64,000 bases of DNA. Origin: Tretioscincus oriximinensis. Taxonomy: Eukaryota; Chordata; Lepidosauria; Squamata; Gymnophthalmidae. Numbering within the stretch: position 1 is the stretch's first letter; every line of letters begins with the position of its first letter. The stretch spans positions 656,238 to 720,237 of the forward strand of contig JAJVDF010000279.1 in assembly GCA_022410635.1 (NCBI GenBank), given 5' to 3'. Under the pieces are notes generated by a model. It was given only the letters and a program-made list of their open reading frames with translations, was not told where the DNA came from and searched no databases. The translations under genes were made by a program, and so were the position numbers. Of this stretch, positions 54,785 to 64,000 are shown in pieces.

Positions 54785-55090
54785 TTGCAGGGAGTCAAGA
54801 ATAACAGCGAGGTCAGTCGTTCAAGTCCCGTGTGTATGCCTTGGAGAAGGGTCGGTGCCCTCTACTGGCTTTAGCTTCAGGCAACCTAGCTGTTCAAAAG
54901 TGAGCAATCACAAAGTAGGTAAGAAAATAGCTCGTAAGCAGCTTTGAGTCTCTTTGGGCAAGAAATCCCTGTTATTGTTATCATCGTCCTCATTCTCTTC
55001 CTCTTCCTCCTTGAGACTGCCCTGACACAGTTGGTGAGCCACTCCTCTTATGTGGAGGTGAGGACTCCTCTTATGTTCTTATAATTCCCC
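54785..55090 (+). mobile_element. Diverged SINE-A followed by a CR1 3' terminus
   Basis: TTCAAGTCCCGTGTGTATGC (B-box region), GTGCCCTCTACTGGCTTTAG, GTTCAAAAGTGAGCAATCAC and AGCTTTGAGTCTCTTTGGGC identify SINE-A. From about 55012, GACTGCCCTGACACAGTTGG to CTCCTCTTATGTTCTTATAA is a short CR1 end. Confidence 0.6.
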
Positions 55091-55951
55091 TCTCCCTCAA
55101 AACATTACCATACAATTTCAATTTTCTAAGTATTTTTACATTTACCTGCCCTCTTTACCTTCCTGGCATCAGGAAGGCAGTGAAGACAGTAGACATTTGA
55201 ACAAGATTCATACCTTGTTTAGATACCATGCTGGAGGTGTTCAAACCAGGCAGGTCCAGACGTGCCCCCTCACTGGANGAAGACATGCATATACGCTGCA
55301 CAAATAGTAGCGGTGTGGGTCTGTCTGGCCAGGTACCTATAGAACAATGCAGTCACACATTGCTTCAAGCCCTTGCTGCTCTAGAACAGATGTGGAGCAC
55401 TTTAAAGTGCTCCATCATTAGAATGTGATTAGAGCAGTTAAGAAGCAGGGTGGGATGCTTAGGGACAAAGCAAGCAATCCATACTGCAATTGTCTGTTCT
55501 GACGGATTATTTAATATGTCCCCAAATTAAAATACGAAAAGACCTCCCCGTCAACAAAAAATGACAGTGGATGTTCTGGATTTTTTCCCATCCCTATTGA
55601 TAAGATAGGTCCAAAGCAACCTGAAAGCAAAATTCAGATGAGACGGAAGGGCTGTGTGTCACAGTATCCTGAGTCTGTGAAGTAGGGAGGCACCCTGTCC
55701 TTGATGGGGTTGAACTGACCTTTAAGGGACAGGTGTGAAATCTGGGAGTGCTTTTGCATCCTACACTGACACTTGAAGATCAGGTGGAGGCAGTGGCCAG
55801 GAGTGCCTATTTCTAATTATGTCTGGTTCACCATTTATGGCCACTACTGGACAGGGACAATCTGGTCCCACTAATTCACACTCTGGTAACTTCCAGATTA
55901 GAATATAGTAATGCCCTCTATATGGGGCTGCCCTTGAAAATGGTTCATCAG
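55091..55951. other. Unassigned spacer
   Basis: Nothing recognised. Confidence 0.4.
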
Positions 55952-56480
55952 AACTTAAGAAGAGCCATACTGAATCAGGCCAGAGCCCATCTAGTCCAGT
56001 GTTATGTGCCACATAGAGGCCCATCAGATACACATGGGCAGTTTGAACAGAGGAAAGCAAAATATCCACCTGTTCATGACTCCCTGCAAATGGTATTTCA
56101 GGAGTCCTGCCTGTTGCTCCATCCTAGTACCCATTTATACCCTTGGTGTCCATGAACCTGTCTAGTCCTGTCTTGAAACTATCCAAGCTGTTAGCTACCA
56201 CTACTTCTTCAGGAAGTAAAATTCCACAGGCTAATGACCCTCTGGGTGAAAAAACACTTTCCTTTGTCTGTTCTCACTTTTCTGCCCATCATTTTCAAAG
56301 AGTGCGCCCTCCGGTCCTAGTGTTGTTTTCTCTCTATTTTTTCTCTGTTCACCCTATCCATCCCATGAATGATTTTGTACACTTCAATCAGATCACCTCT
56401 CAAACGTTGCCTTTTGAGACTGAAGAGGCCCAGATGTTGCAGCCTGACTTCATAAGGGAGGCTTATGCAGACACAGCCTC
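55952..56480 (-). mobile_element. CR1 LINE C-terminal codons and 3' UTR, antisense
   Basis: AACTTAAGAAGAGCCATACT, the full 3' untranslated complement, then the complement of C-terminal codons through ATCAGATCACCTCTCAAACG and AGACTGAAGAGGCCCAGATG ([14 protein letters not shown] in reverse). Truncated at 56480, where L2 sequence begins. Confidence 0.85.
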
Positions 56481-56925
56481 TAGACACACATCACACTGGT
56501 TTTGAAAAAGCTGCATTGGCTACCGATTTGCTACCAAGACCAATTCAATTAACCTGTAAGGCCCNGAATAACTTAGGCCCCAAAAATCTAAAGGAAGGTC
56601 TTCAGCCCTTTCGACCTACCTGTGCCTTAAGATCTGCAGAGGAGACCCTTATGGTTATGCCATCACGTTCAACAGCAAAGAGAAAGGGAATCCAGGACAG
56701 GGCCTTTTCCATGGCAGCCCTAAACTGTGGAATCGTCTCCCCATTGTGACAATCACCATCTCTTTATGGATTGCACTTCTTTAACCTGGCCTTTAACTGG
56801 AAAAGCAGCTCTCCCTTCCCTACTTTCAGGCACGGTTGTTTTAATATGTTAATTCTGCTTTTATAATTAACCACCCTGAGACCTTCGGGTATGGGGCAAT
56901 ATAGAAATGTAAATAAATGAATGAA
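56481..56925 (+). mobile_element. L2-type LINE 3' portion, sense
   Basis: ACACATCACACTGGTTTTGA, AAAGCTGCATTGGCTACCGA, then codons for LRSAEETLMVMPS, RAFSMAALNCGIVSP and the tail CACCCTGAGACCTTCGGGTA, ATAGAAATGTAAATAAATGA. Junctions of L2 with antisense CR1 also occur at 13436 and 13746. Confidence 0.72.
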
Positions 56926-57494
56926 AAAAGTGTGAATCTCTTGGCTGAGCCGAAATGTTGGCTTATACATTCTTACTGCATTAGTTCATTCTTCGTGTAA
57001 GAGATACATCATAGATCATACTGCAGGCAAGGCAGGTTTTCCTTGAATGGCCAAGTTCCAAGGCAAAGCATTATACGGATGAAAACATCTGGGACAAATT
57101 CTGGGTCCCCTCCCTTATCTCGTTGTTGTTTCTCTGTCCAATTTTTGCAATTAACGACAGGGTCAAAATAGCGAGGCCTGTCTTGAAGAAGCCGCTACCT
57201 GTGCTTGCTAATGCCGAATCGAGTTTATGTCTAACAAACTAGGTCAAATGCACAAACAGCATTTAAATAATGAGAACCATCGGATTTATTCTGCTTCACG
57301 AATTTTGCAGAACTCCCTGCTTACAGGATTTAAATTTTTAACTACTAGCCATTGGAGACACCCTAGAGACCATCAGCAAAGGGCAAATTTCAGCAGTTTG
57401 ATGAAAAGGGTAAAGGAGCAAAGGCAACGAAGAGAGAAATGAAGAGCAAGGAAAAAAACTTATTTCCTTTTAAAAAAAATATAATGGAGATATA
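56926..57494. other. Unassigned spacer
   Basis: Nothing recognised. Confidence 0.4.
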
Positions 57495-57900
57495 AGCGAG
57501 AAGAAGAATCTAGTTTTTATACCACACAATTCTCATCTGAAGGGACTCAGAATGGTTTACAACGTTAGTTTTCACCCATTAATCTAACTGCAAAGTGCTT
57601 TCACAAAGTGCTTTTGAATAGCTGGGTTGTCTCAAATTGAGCCCGGTGAGCTGGGGCTCACCTCTCTCCACTAGGCTGACCAGATGACCCCTTTTTTGGG
57701 GTGCGTGGAAACTCGGTTTTGGGGTGCCTCCCAGTTTTTGCTGAGGAAATTGTTTTCAAAAAAAGTTTTTTTAAAAAAAGTTTTTTAATTTGTTTTTCCT
57801 CAGCAAAATCCGGGAAGCAGGGCTTTAAGAATGGACCTCTGGATTGAGAGATCATCTCCTAATCTCTGTTCCATTCGTGGCTTGTAATGGAATAGGCTTC
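57495..57900 (-). mobile_element. SINE-A, antisense, split by a hAT-like element
   Basis: The left part (57495-57671) has GAAGAAGAATCTAGTTTTTA, TCTGAAGGGACTCAGAATGG and TTTTGAATAGCTGGGTTGTC. The right part (57823-57900) has GCAGGGCTTTAAGAATGGAC and GTTCCATTCGTGGCTTG, the antisense head. The insert at 57672-57822 separates them. Confidence 0.68.
57672..57822. mobile_element. hAT-like foldback element (family F), copy 3, right end missing
   Basis: TAGGCTGACCAGATGACCCC, then GGTTTTGGGGTGCCTCCCAG and TTTTTGCTGAGGAAATTG, mirrored by TTTCCTCAGCAAAATCC. The mirrored outer end is absent, so this copy has lost its right arm together with some SINE sequence. Confidence 0.7.
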
Positions 57901-58289
57901 TATTATTTTAAGAGTCCCTCAAATTAGTATATATATATTTGTGTGGGGATGGCGGTGGCAAGAACATATTATTCTTAAGCTATGCCTTGTCCCTTAGTAT
58001 CCTGGAGACAAAGCAACTTCTATGTTTCTATAAGATATAACAGCATGTTGTGCTTGGCAAAGATCATTGTCTTAGTGAGGTGTCCTGGCTGAATTTTCTG
58101 AGCAACCATGAAATTCAGAATTGATGCCCTTGTATGACTAGTCTTCACCCCTAAAAGACTGGTTAAACAAAACAACAACAACAAATTCTTCAGAACTGGA
58201 AATGATTTAAAAACAACATGTGTGACCAGGGCATAAAGGGCTGGTATGGCTCGTAGGCCTTTTCTTTTAAATCTTCAGTTCATCTTCAA
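57901..58289. other. Unassigned spacer with a possible family H half-copy
   Basis: ATTCTTCAGAACTGGAAATG followed by ATTTAAAAACAACATGTGTG-ACCAGGGC at 58185-58230 matches the right half of palindromic family H. The left half is not evident. Confidence 0.4.
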
Positions 58290-58445
58290 TTTTGAAGACC
58301 TGCCCGTGCATTAGGATCTCAAGAAGATGGTCTTCTGGTAGTTCCTCCTCTTGCAGAGATGCAAGGGCTATGGGGCATGTAGGAGGGCTTTCTCTGTGAT
58401 GGCTCCCACACTCTGGAACAGCCTCCCTCTAGAAGCTTGCCAGGN
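58290..58445 (+). mobile_element. L2-type LINE C-terminal fragment
   Basis: CCTGCCCGTGCATTAGGATC, GTAGTTCCTCCTCTTGCAGA, GGAGGGCTTTCTCTGTGATG and GCTCCCACACTCTGGAACAG follow the L2 order LRS...VVP...RAFSV.APTLWNSLP. Truncated on both sides. Confidence 0.65.
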
Positions 58446-58725
58446 GCCTACATTGCAATTCCTCAGCATTCTCTGCTAGCCAAGAGCCAATGAGTATTTT
58501 ACAATTTACATATTCAAGGTCAGGAGGGAGCTTTCTTTCAGACTTTACAAAATGGAGGCTGCTAAATTGCATGATATGCAACGGCTGTTTACTCCACAGT
58601 AAAGACCTTTAGAGCANGTGGAATGATAGACATGCGTGGTTCTGTGGGTCAGACAGAAGGTAAAATTGCCTCCAAAGCCCAGAAAATAGAATGTGGGGAT
58701 CAGGCCAAAGCGTGATCTTGGACTT

Positions 58726-58726
<1 letters not shown>
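58446..58726. other. Unassigned spacer
   Basis: Nothing recognised. Confidence 0.4.
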
Positions 58727-58757
<31 letters not shown>

Positions 58758-59110
58758 GGAAGAAGAGGAAGAAGAGGAAGAAGAGGAAGAAGAGGAAGAA
58801 GAGGAAGAAGAGGAAGAAGAGGAAGAGGAAGTTGGTTCTTATACCCCGCTTTTCTCATCTTTCAAAGGGACTCAAAGTGCTTACAAGGATATATTTTGCC
58901 CGAAGGCTGACATTCTATCTTCCCCACCAGGCTATGGTGGTTCCCATGTATCTACTTGCAGTCAGTTGCAATTTCTTGCAATTCTTGCTTTCGAATAGCT
59001 GGGTTGGCTAGAGCTACAGGCTAGTGGAAGGCGCCCAACCCTCCCCACGTCCTACACAGGGCTTCGAAACCCCATCGCCCAGGTGAGAGACGGATTCCTT
59101 AGCTCACTGA
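58727..59110 (-). mobile_element. tRNA-derived SINE (family A) with (GAAGAG)n tail, antisense
   Basis: The tail at 58727-58830 is a regular hexamer-to-nonamer purine array (GAAGAAGAG). Then comes CTTATACCCCGCTTTTCTCA through GGGCTTCGAAACCCCATCGC and GAGAGACGGATTCCTTAG, ending at the antisense head. The poly-Glu and Lys/Arg frames here are the tail. Confidence 0.88.
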
Positions 59111-59153
59111 GGTGAGCTAGGAAAGGTCAAAGCCTCCCATATGTAATCCACAC

Positions 59154-59280
59154 TAAGGTTGGAGTCACACACATATTTTTAATCTTAAGTCCTGAAGAAA
59201 TGAACTAAACTGGAGGAGGGGCGTTTTGTTTTATTTAGTTCAGTTCCTTAGGGGTTAAAAATATGTGTATGACACCAGCC
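59154..59280. mobile_element. Palindromic MITE (family H), copy 4
   Basis: TAAGGTTGGAGTCACACACA, TATTTTTAATC-TTAAGTCCTGAAG and AATGAACTAAA on the left are mirrored by TTTAGTTCAGTTCCTTAGGG, TTAAAAATATGTG and ATGACACCAGCC on the right. This is the cleanest hairpin of the family. Confidence 0.75.
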
Positions 59281-59884
59281 AAACATGCAGGCCGTCTCTA
59301 ATTTATTTTCTATCATGAGTCAATCAACTTTGGTCTTAGTTCTGTCCTAGGAAGAAAGGTGCCATATATGCCATTTTACAAAACGCATTCTTGAGCTTTC
59401 CTGCTTGTGGATGAGGTTTTTGTCTATTCTGGATGTTATCGAGACTAAGCCTCTAATTACGATGCTTGAAAGAAAGTTAAACAAAATACTCAAGGGACAT
59501 TATTTGCCAAGTGAGGAAGAGGTGACGGGTTGCTGCTTAAATGAGTTTTAAAAATTCATGAAGTTCAAAGGCAATGAGCGGTAGCTTGCAAATCAAGATT
59601 ATGGGCCCTTCTGNCCTCACCTTTTCATGGTTCAAACAGTAGATCTGGACCAGTGTGGTTCAGGCTATGGAAAGGCAGGATCTGGAACAGACCATCATCC
59701 CCAGNATCCAAATATTTTTCTCACCAACGGTTTCTAGCCTTGAAATCTGATCAGAAGATGGAGGCTTGTCTACTGCTCATCTTCATGTTCTAGACTAGGA
59801 CATAATTCTCCTCCAAAAGACCCAATGTCAAGGTTGACCTTGGGTTAGTCACAGTTTCATAGTAGCTTTCTCAACCCCACCTAG
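59281..59884. other. Unassigned spacer
   Basis: Nothing recognised. Confidence 0.4.
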
Positions 59885-60692
59885 TTCACCAAGATTTCAG
59901 AAGTACAAGACTCCAGGGTTCAGTACTGGGATCTATGCTTTTTAATATATTCATAAATGATCTGGATGCCAAGGAAAATAGTGAGAGAGCCAAGTTTACT
60001 TATGACAGTAGTAAAAACGGAAAGTGATTGTAAACAGTTCCAGAGATAGCTCTTGAAACTAGGTGAGTGGGCAAAGAAGCGGTAAATGGAATTCAACTTA
60101 CAAGTGAAAAGTCATGCACATTGGGGCAAAGAACCCCAATTACTCCTATCAACTGATGGGAACCAAACTTTCTGTGACCAAGCAGGAAAAGGATAATGGG
60201 GTATTGGTGGACAGCTCAATGACGGTGTCAACCCAGTATGCAGCAGCAGTGAAAAAAAGCAATTAATTAGAAAAGGAATGAAAAACAAGTCAGCAAGTGA
60301 CATTTTTCNTTTTCATAAATCGGTGCTGAGGCCACATTTGGAATACAGTGTACAATTCTGGTCAATTTAGGCCTCCTCAGCCCTGAAAGACAGCATTTAA
60401 GAGGTGATCTGATTGAAGTGTACAAAATCATGCATGAGCTGAATAAAGAAAAAATATTTTCTCTATCCCACAACTCTAGGACCAGGGAGCGTTCCTTGAA
60501 ACTGATGGGCAGAAGTTAGAACAGACAAGAGAAAGTATTTTTTTTCGCCCAGTGGGTCATTGCTCTGTGGAATTCACCTCCAGAAGAGATGGTGGTAGGT
60601 AGCAGCCTGGATAGCTTTAAGGCAGGATTAGACAGTGGCTACTAGGATGGGTCTCTTGATACTGCCTTGATGGAGCAACAGGCAGTATTCCT
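59885..60692 (+). pseudogene. CR1 ORF2 3' portion and UTR, sense, decayed
   Basis: Order of remnants: TGGGATCTATGCTTTTTAAT (GPLLF-like), NIFINDLDA codons, a damaged catalytic loop where AKFTYDSS stands for AKFADDT, HIGAKNPNYSYQLMGTKLSV, EKDNGVLVDSS, then AEALRPHLEYSVQFWSI in decayed form. The C-terminus and 3' untranslated start follow up to GGCAGTATTCCTGAAATA. A younger antisense CR1 joins at about 60698, so the terminal 150 bases are displaced or missing. Confidence 0.8.
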
Positions 60693-61744
60693 GAAATAAA
60701 CATAAGAACATAAGAAGAGCCATACTGGATCAGGCCACAGCCCATCAAGTCCAGCATTCTGTCTCACACAGAGGCCCGCCAGATGCACCTGGGCAGTCTG
60801 AACAGAGGAAAGCAAAATATGCACCTGTTCATGACTCCCTNCAAATGGTATTTCAGGAGTCCTGCCTGTTGTTCCATCCGGGAGGCAATATCCAGACATC
60901 CATCCTAGTTTCCATTTATACCCTTGGTGTCCATAAACCTGTCTAGTCCTGTCTTGAAACTATCCAAGCTGTTAGCTACCACTACCTCTTCAGGAAGTAA
61001 ATTCCACAGGCCGATGACCCCCCGGGTGAAAAAAAATACCTTTGTCTGTTCTCACTTTTCTACCCAACAGTTTTAAGGAGTGACCTCTGGTCTTACGTTT
61101 GTGTGACAGAGAAAACATTTTTTCCTCTATTCACCCTGTCCATCCCATGCATGATTTTGTACACTTCAATCAGATCACCACTCAAACGTCGCCTTTCAAG
61201 GCTGAAGAGGTCCAGGCGTTGCAGTCTGACTTCATAAGGGAGATGCTCCAGACCCTTGATCATTTTTGTTGCCCTTTTCTGCACCTTCTCCAGTTCCAAA
61301 ATATCCCTCTTNAGATGTGGTGACCAGAATTGAACACAGTATTCCAAATGTGGCCTCACCACAGATTTATAAAGAGGCAAAACAACATTTGCTGACTTGT
61401 TTTCGATTCCTTTCCTAATTATCCCCAACATGGAATTTGCCTTTTTTGCTGCTGCTGCACACTGGGTTGACATTTTCATTGAATTGTCCACCAACACCCC
61501 AAGATCCTTTTCTTGCTCGGTCACAGAAAGCTTGGTTCCCATCTGGTGGTAGGAGTATTTTGGGTTCTTTGCCCCAATATGCATGACCTTGCACTTGCTT
61601 AAGTTGAAGTGCATTTGCCACTTTGATGCCCACTCACCCAATTTCAATANATCACTCTGGAGTGCCTTACAATCATTTTCAGTTTTCACTACCCTGAACA
61701 GTTTAGTGCCGTCAGCAAACTTGGCTACTTCACTATTGGAAAAG

Positions 61745-61812
61745 TTAAAGGAGCCTCGCTCCAATTAGGTGATTTCATTACATCACCTAATTGGAGCGAG
61801 GCTCCTTTAACC
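61745..61812. repeat. Perfect 30-bp inverted repeat with 8-base loop
   Basis: The left arm GTTAAAGGAGCCTCGCTCCA-ATTAGGTGAT (61745-61774) and its exact complement (61783-61812) are separated by TTCATTAC. It lies at the left junction of the insertion in CR1. Confidence 0.95.
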
Positions 61813-61851
61813 TTTCCAAGCTTAACATCTCTTAGGGGCGGGGCTTGGGAT

Positions 61852-61859
61852 ATAAAAGG
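61852..61859 (+). promoter_or_regulatory. TATA box with upstream GC box
   Basis: TATAAAAG lies seven bases after a GGGGCGGGGC box (61836-61845), a standard polymerase II core promoter arrangement. It belongs to the LTR-type element at 61738-62556. Confidence 0.55.
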
Positions 61860-63602
61860 GGGAGATGTGACGAATAGTGAGGGAGAGTTGTATTGATGGT
61901 TCTTGTTGGAGTATTATAGGATTGGATGCTGAAGGGCTTTGGAGATTGTTTGAGCGTGTGGCCAAACAATTGAAATAAAAGTGGTTCTCTGCTGGAGTGT
62001 GAAAATAAAAGAAATACCAAAGAGGGATACCTACCAGCTGGGGGAATGGGGGAAAAAAAAGGAAAGCTGAGTGACTTTGAATGTGGGCAAGCAAAAGGGA
62101 AGCTTAGCCAGAGACACTAAAGGCTCAGGACCTTTTCCCCACCCAGTGTGACTAAACTGTTGTCTTTGGTTTCTTTATGTGTGAGTTGCCTGTTTCTTTG
62201 TTATAATAAAGCTGTTTTTATGGTTTAAAACAGAGGAGACTTTATTATTTGGGCATACAAAGCAAAGGGGCTCATTCTGGTATGATTTTCACTCCTGAGT
62301 ATTGATTTCTTCCTGAGCGAAGTGGTGGCAGCCAACCTGAGGAATAAACCCTCTCTACCGAACTGTTCATTTCATTTATCCCATCTTTCCTATCCTATCT
62401 ACATACAAGCAAACTAATAAAATCCAAGTGCCTTGTTCATAAGAAAAGACCATCTACCAATATTAATAAGGGGGGACAGTGTTACCAAAACTATATTGAA
62501 GAAATAAATATACAACAGTACATACACAGTCTTAGCCCCGGCTCGGTTTCGTTACACCTCGGCATCCAGATCATTTATGAATATATTGAAAAGCAAGGGT
62601 CCCAGTACAGATCCCTGGGGTACCCCACTTTTACCTCTTTCCACTCAGAGAACTGTCCATTTATTACTACCCTCTGTTTTCTATCTTTCAGCCAGTTTCC
62701 AATCCAGGACAAAGTCTGTCCTCTTATACCATGAGTATGGAGCTTTTTTTTAGAAGCCTTTGATGAGGGACTTTATCAAAAGCCTTCTGAAAACCTAGAT
62801 AGACAATATCAACTGGATCCCCTTTATCTACATGTTTTTAACACTCTCAAAGAATTCTAGCAAGTTGGTAAGGCATGATTTACCTTTGCAGAAGCCATGC
62901 TGAGATTCATTAAGCAATGTGTGCTTCTCCATGTGTTTAGTAATTTTGGCCTTAATTAAGGTTTCTAACACTTTACCTGGAATTGATGTTAAACTGATGG
63001 TCTATAATTTCCGGGATCACCCCGGGATCCTTTTTTGAAGATTGGTGTTACGTTAGCTACCCTCCAATCTACTGGTACTATGCCTGATCTTAAGGAAAGA
63101 TTAAATATTTTGGTTAGAAGTTCAGCAATTTTGCATTTGAGTTCTTTAAGAATTCTTAGGTGAATGCCATCTGGCCCTGGGGATTTATAAATGTTCAGCT
63201 TATTAAGGCTAGCAAAGACCTTCTCCCTTATTATCTCTATCCAGTTTAATTCCTCTGGTGTTCTTTCTGAGAAAACTAAATCTGTGGCAGGTAAATTCTT
63301 TAGTGAAAACTGAAGCAAAAAATTCATTTAACCTCTCTGCAATCTCCACGTCCTCCTTGATTATGCCCTTTTGTCCATTGCTATCTAGTGATCCGACTGC
63401 TTTTCTGGTAGGATTCTTATTCCTGATGTATTGAAAAAGTCCTTATTATTTATTTTATTCTTTAAAATCTGCTCCTCAAAGTTTTTCTTCGCATCCCTGA
63501 CTACCACCTTGCATTTTGTTTGCCACAGTTTGTGCTACCTTCTGTTCTCCTCACTAGGATAAGCCTCCCACTTTTTAAATGAGTTTCTCTTCATTCTAAT
63601 TA

Positions 63603-63946
63603 CAGTGGTACCTCGGTTCTCGAACACAATTCGTTCCGGCAGGACGGTCGAGAACCAATTTGTTCGAGAACCGAAGCAAGGCGCGCCGGGCCGAAAAAAC
63701 GCACACTGATGACGTCAGCAAGGCGCGCCTGGCCGAAAAAACGCACTCTGATGACGTCCGCAAGGCGCGCCTGGCCGAAAAAACGCACTCTGATGACGTC
63801 AGCAAGACGCGCCTGGCCGAAAGAACGCCGAAGGAAGTTCNAGTTCCAAATCGGTGTTCGGATTCCAGGACAAAAGTTTCTGGAATCTGCCGGTCGAACA
63901 CCGATTTGGTCGACATTCAAGGCGTTCGAGAACCGAGGTACCACTT
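63603..63946. mobile_element. Mariner/Tigger-like MITE with internal 42-bp tandem units
   Basis: Terminal inverted repeats CAGTGGTACCTCGGTTCTCG-AAC (63603-63625) and its complement (63924-63946) differ at the outermost base only. TA dinucleotides at 63601-63602 and 63947-63948 give the target duplication. Subterminal CGGTCGAGAACCAATTTG and CACCGATTTGGTCGACATTC are also mirrored. The interior holds three and a half 42-bp units (63676 to about 63820). It is inserted in the antisense CR1. No transposase is encoded; the repeated TSARRAWPKKRTLM frame is the tandem array. Confidence 0.88.
63676..63820. repeat. 42-bp tandem array with CRE-like sites
   Basis: Units begin GCAAGGCGCGCC and contain GGCCGAAAAAACGCAC-CTGA followed by TGACGTC(A/C). 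The TGACGTCA octamers (63710-63717, 63794-63801; TGACGTCC at 63752-63759) are exactly 42 bases apart. They match the full palindromic CREB/ATF site. Confidence 0.9.
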
Positions 63947-64000
63947 TACTTCGTTTACTGCAGAAGTAAGCCATATGGGTGTTTTCTTGTCTCTACCATT

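Larger units (their letters stand above)
61738..62556 (+). mobile_element. Non-coding LTR-type element inserted in CR1
   Basis: It separates CR1 codons that are adjacent in other copies (DLDAE and NSEVAKF). Signals in order on the plus strand: a perfect inverted repeat (61745-61812), GGGGCGGGGC (61836-61845), TATAAAAG (61852-61859), AATAAA at about 61974 and 62205-62210, then TGGTGGCAGC at 62323-62332. That decamer is complementary to the 3' end of vertebrate tRNA-Leu (GCTGCCACCA) and so fits a primer binding site. A purine tract AAGGGGGGACAG (62468-62479) is followed directly by TGTTACC, as a polypurine tract precedes a 3' LTR. Only about 77 bases follow, ending GTTACA. No gag or pol frame is present. 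No clear target duplication was found. It may be a short TRIM-like element or a truncated retrovirus-like copy. Confidence 0.5.
60698..64000 (-). pseudogene. Long CR1 LINE copy, antisense: ORF2 linker, reverse transcriptase and 3' UTR, twice interrupted
   Basis: The 3' end is at 60698 (ACATAAGA units). C-terminal and post-catalytic codons fill 61093-61737, including KFADGTKLF, where the canonical FADD has become FADG, removing a catalytic aspartate. The frame at 61093-61764 stops early through a frameshift near 61115. After an insertion (61738-62556) the copy resumes at 62557 with [17 protein letters not shown] and mid-domain codons containing stops. The frame 62989-63327 is open and carries KLNIYKSPGPDG and PIFKKGSRGDPGNYRPSV. 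Upstream, linker codons (KEDVEIAERLNEFFASVFT) run to 63600. A MITE occupies 63603-63946, and WLTSAVNEV-like codons continue to the window edge. The endonuclease is not in view. Confidence 0.88.

Noticed and set aside
58691..59011. Poly-glutamate and lysine/arginine-rich frames
   Set aside because: They are the (GAAGAG)n tail and body of a SINE-A copy.
63676..63820. CRISPR array
   Set aside because: Three 42-bp units are contiguous, without unique spacers, and lie in a vertebrate transposon.
63596..63974. Repeat protein with 14-residue units on either strand
   Set aside because: The 42-bp units lie inside a MITE bounded by inverted repeats and TA duplications; the unit length being a multiple of three keeps frames open by chance.

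Overview
The window looks like vertebrate, most probably squamate reptile (lizard or gecko grade), intergenic or deep-intronic DNA. The call rests on the repeat mix: several lineages of young and old CR1 LINEs, an L1 insertion, L2 tails, an R4-like LINE, a probable Penelope-like fragment, two tRNA-derived SINE families with microsatellite tails, and many small hAT, TTAA-type and mariner-like non-autonomous DNA elements. I see no convincing host exon, no functional tRNA or rRNA gene and no CRISPR array. All long open frames are either retrotransposon reverse transcriptase remnants or translations of microsatellites. Isolated single N bases are scattered throughout and interrupt several of these frames.

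Layout. 0-5 kb: SINEs, an unclassified repeat split by a SINE (2.5-3.0 kb) and a complete CpG-rich hAT element with an 8-bp target duplication (4.03-4.56 kb). 5-15 kb: SINE-B, CR1 3' ends, a 33-bp minisatellite, a palindromic MITE, SINE-A copies with ATT and GAA tails, a 128-bp tandem dimer, and an L2 copy interrupted by CR1. 15.3-18.6 kb: a 5'-truncated L1 with a roughly 30-bp target duplication. 19-32 kb: CR1 fragments, including an ORF1 esterase remnant, a probable solo LTR, a 45-bp minisatellite split by a SINE with a very long GAA tail, and a mosaic of SINE, unknown repeat, R4 and CR1 pieces. 32-41 kb: two foldback hAT elements (one nested in a TTAA element), a long pyrimidine tract, a 5' portion of an R4-like LINE, and an old LINE split by a palindromic Penelope-like insertion with a hammerhead-like core. 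42-60 kb: more CR1, L2 and SINE copies. 60.7-64 kb: a long antisense CR1 split by an LTR-type element that starts with a perfect 30-bp inverted repeat, and by a mariner-like MITE carrying three 42-bp units with CRE-like sites.

The elements form a layered record rather than a gene system. LINEs supply the machinery, and SINE-B seems to borrow the L2 tail. SINE-A tails appear to seed most of the GAA/TTC and ATT microsatellites. DNA elements mark datable nesting events. Boundaries given for repeats are read by eye and are usually good to about 5-20 bases, except where target duplications fix them. Family names come from motif recognition only; no database comparison was possible.
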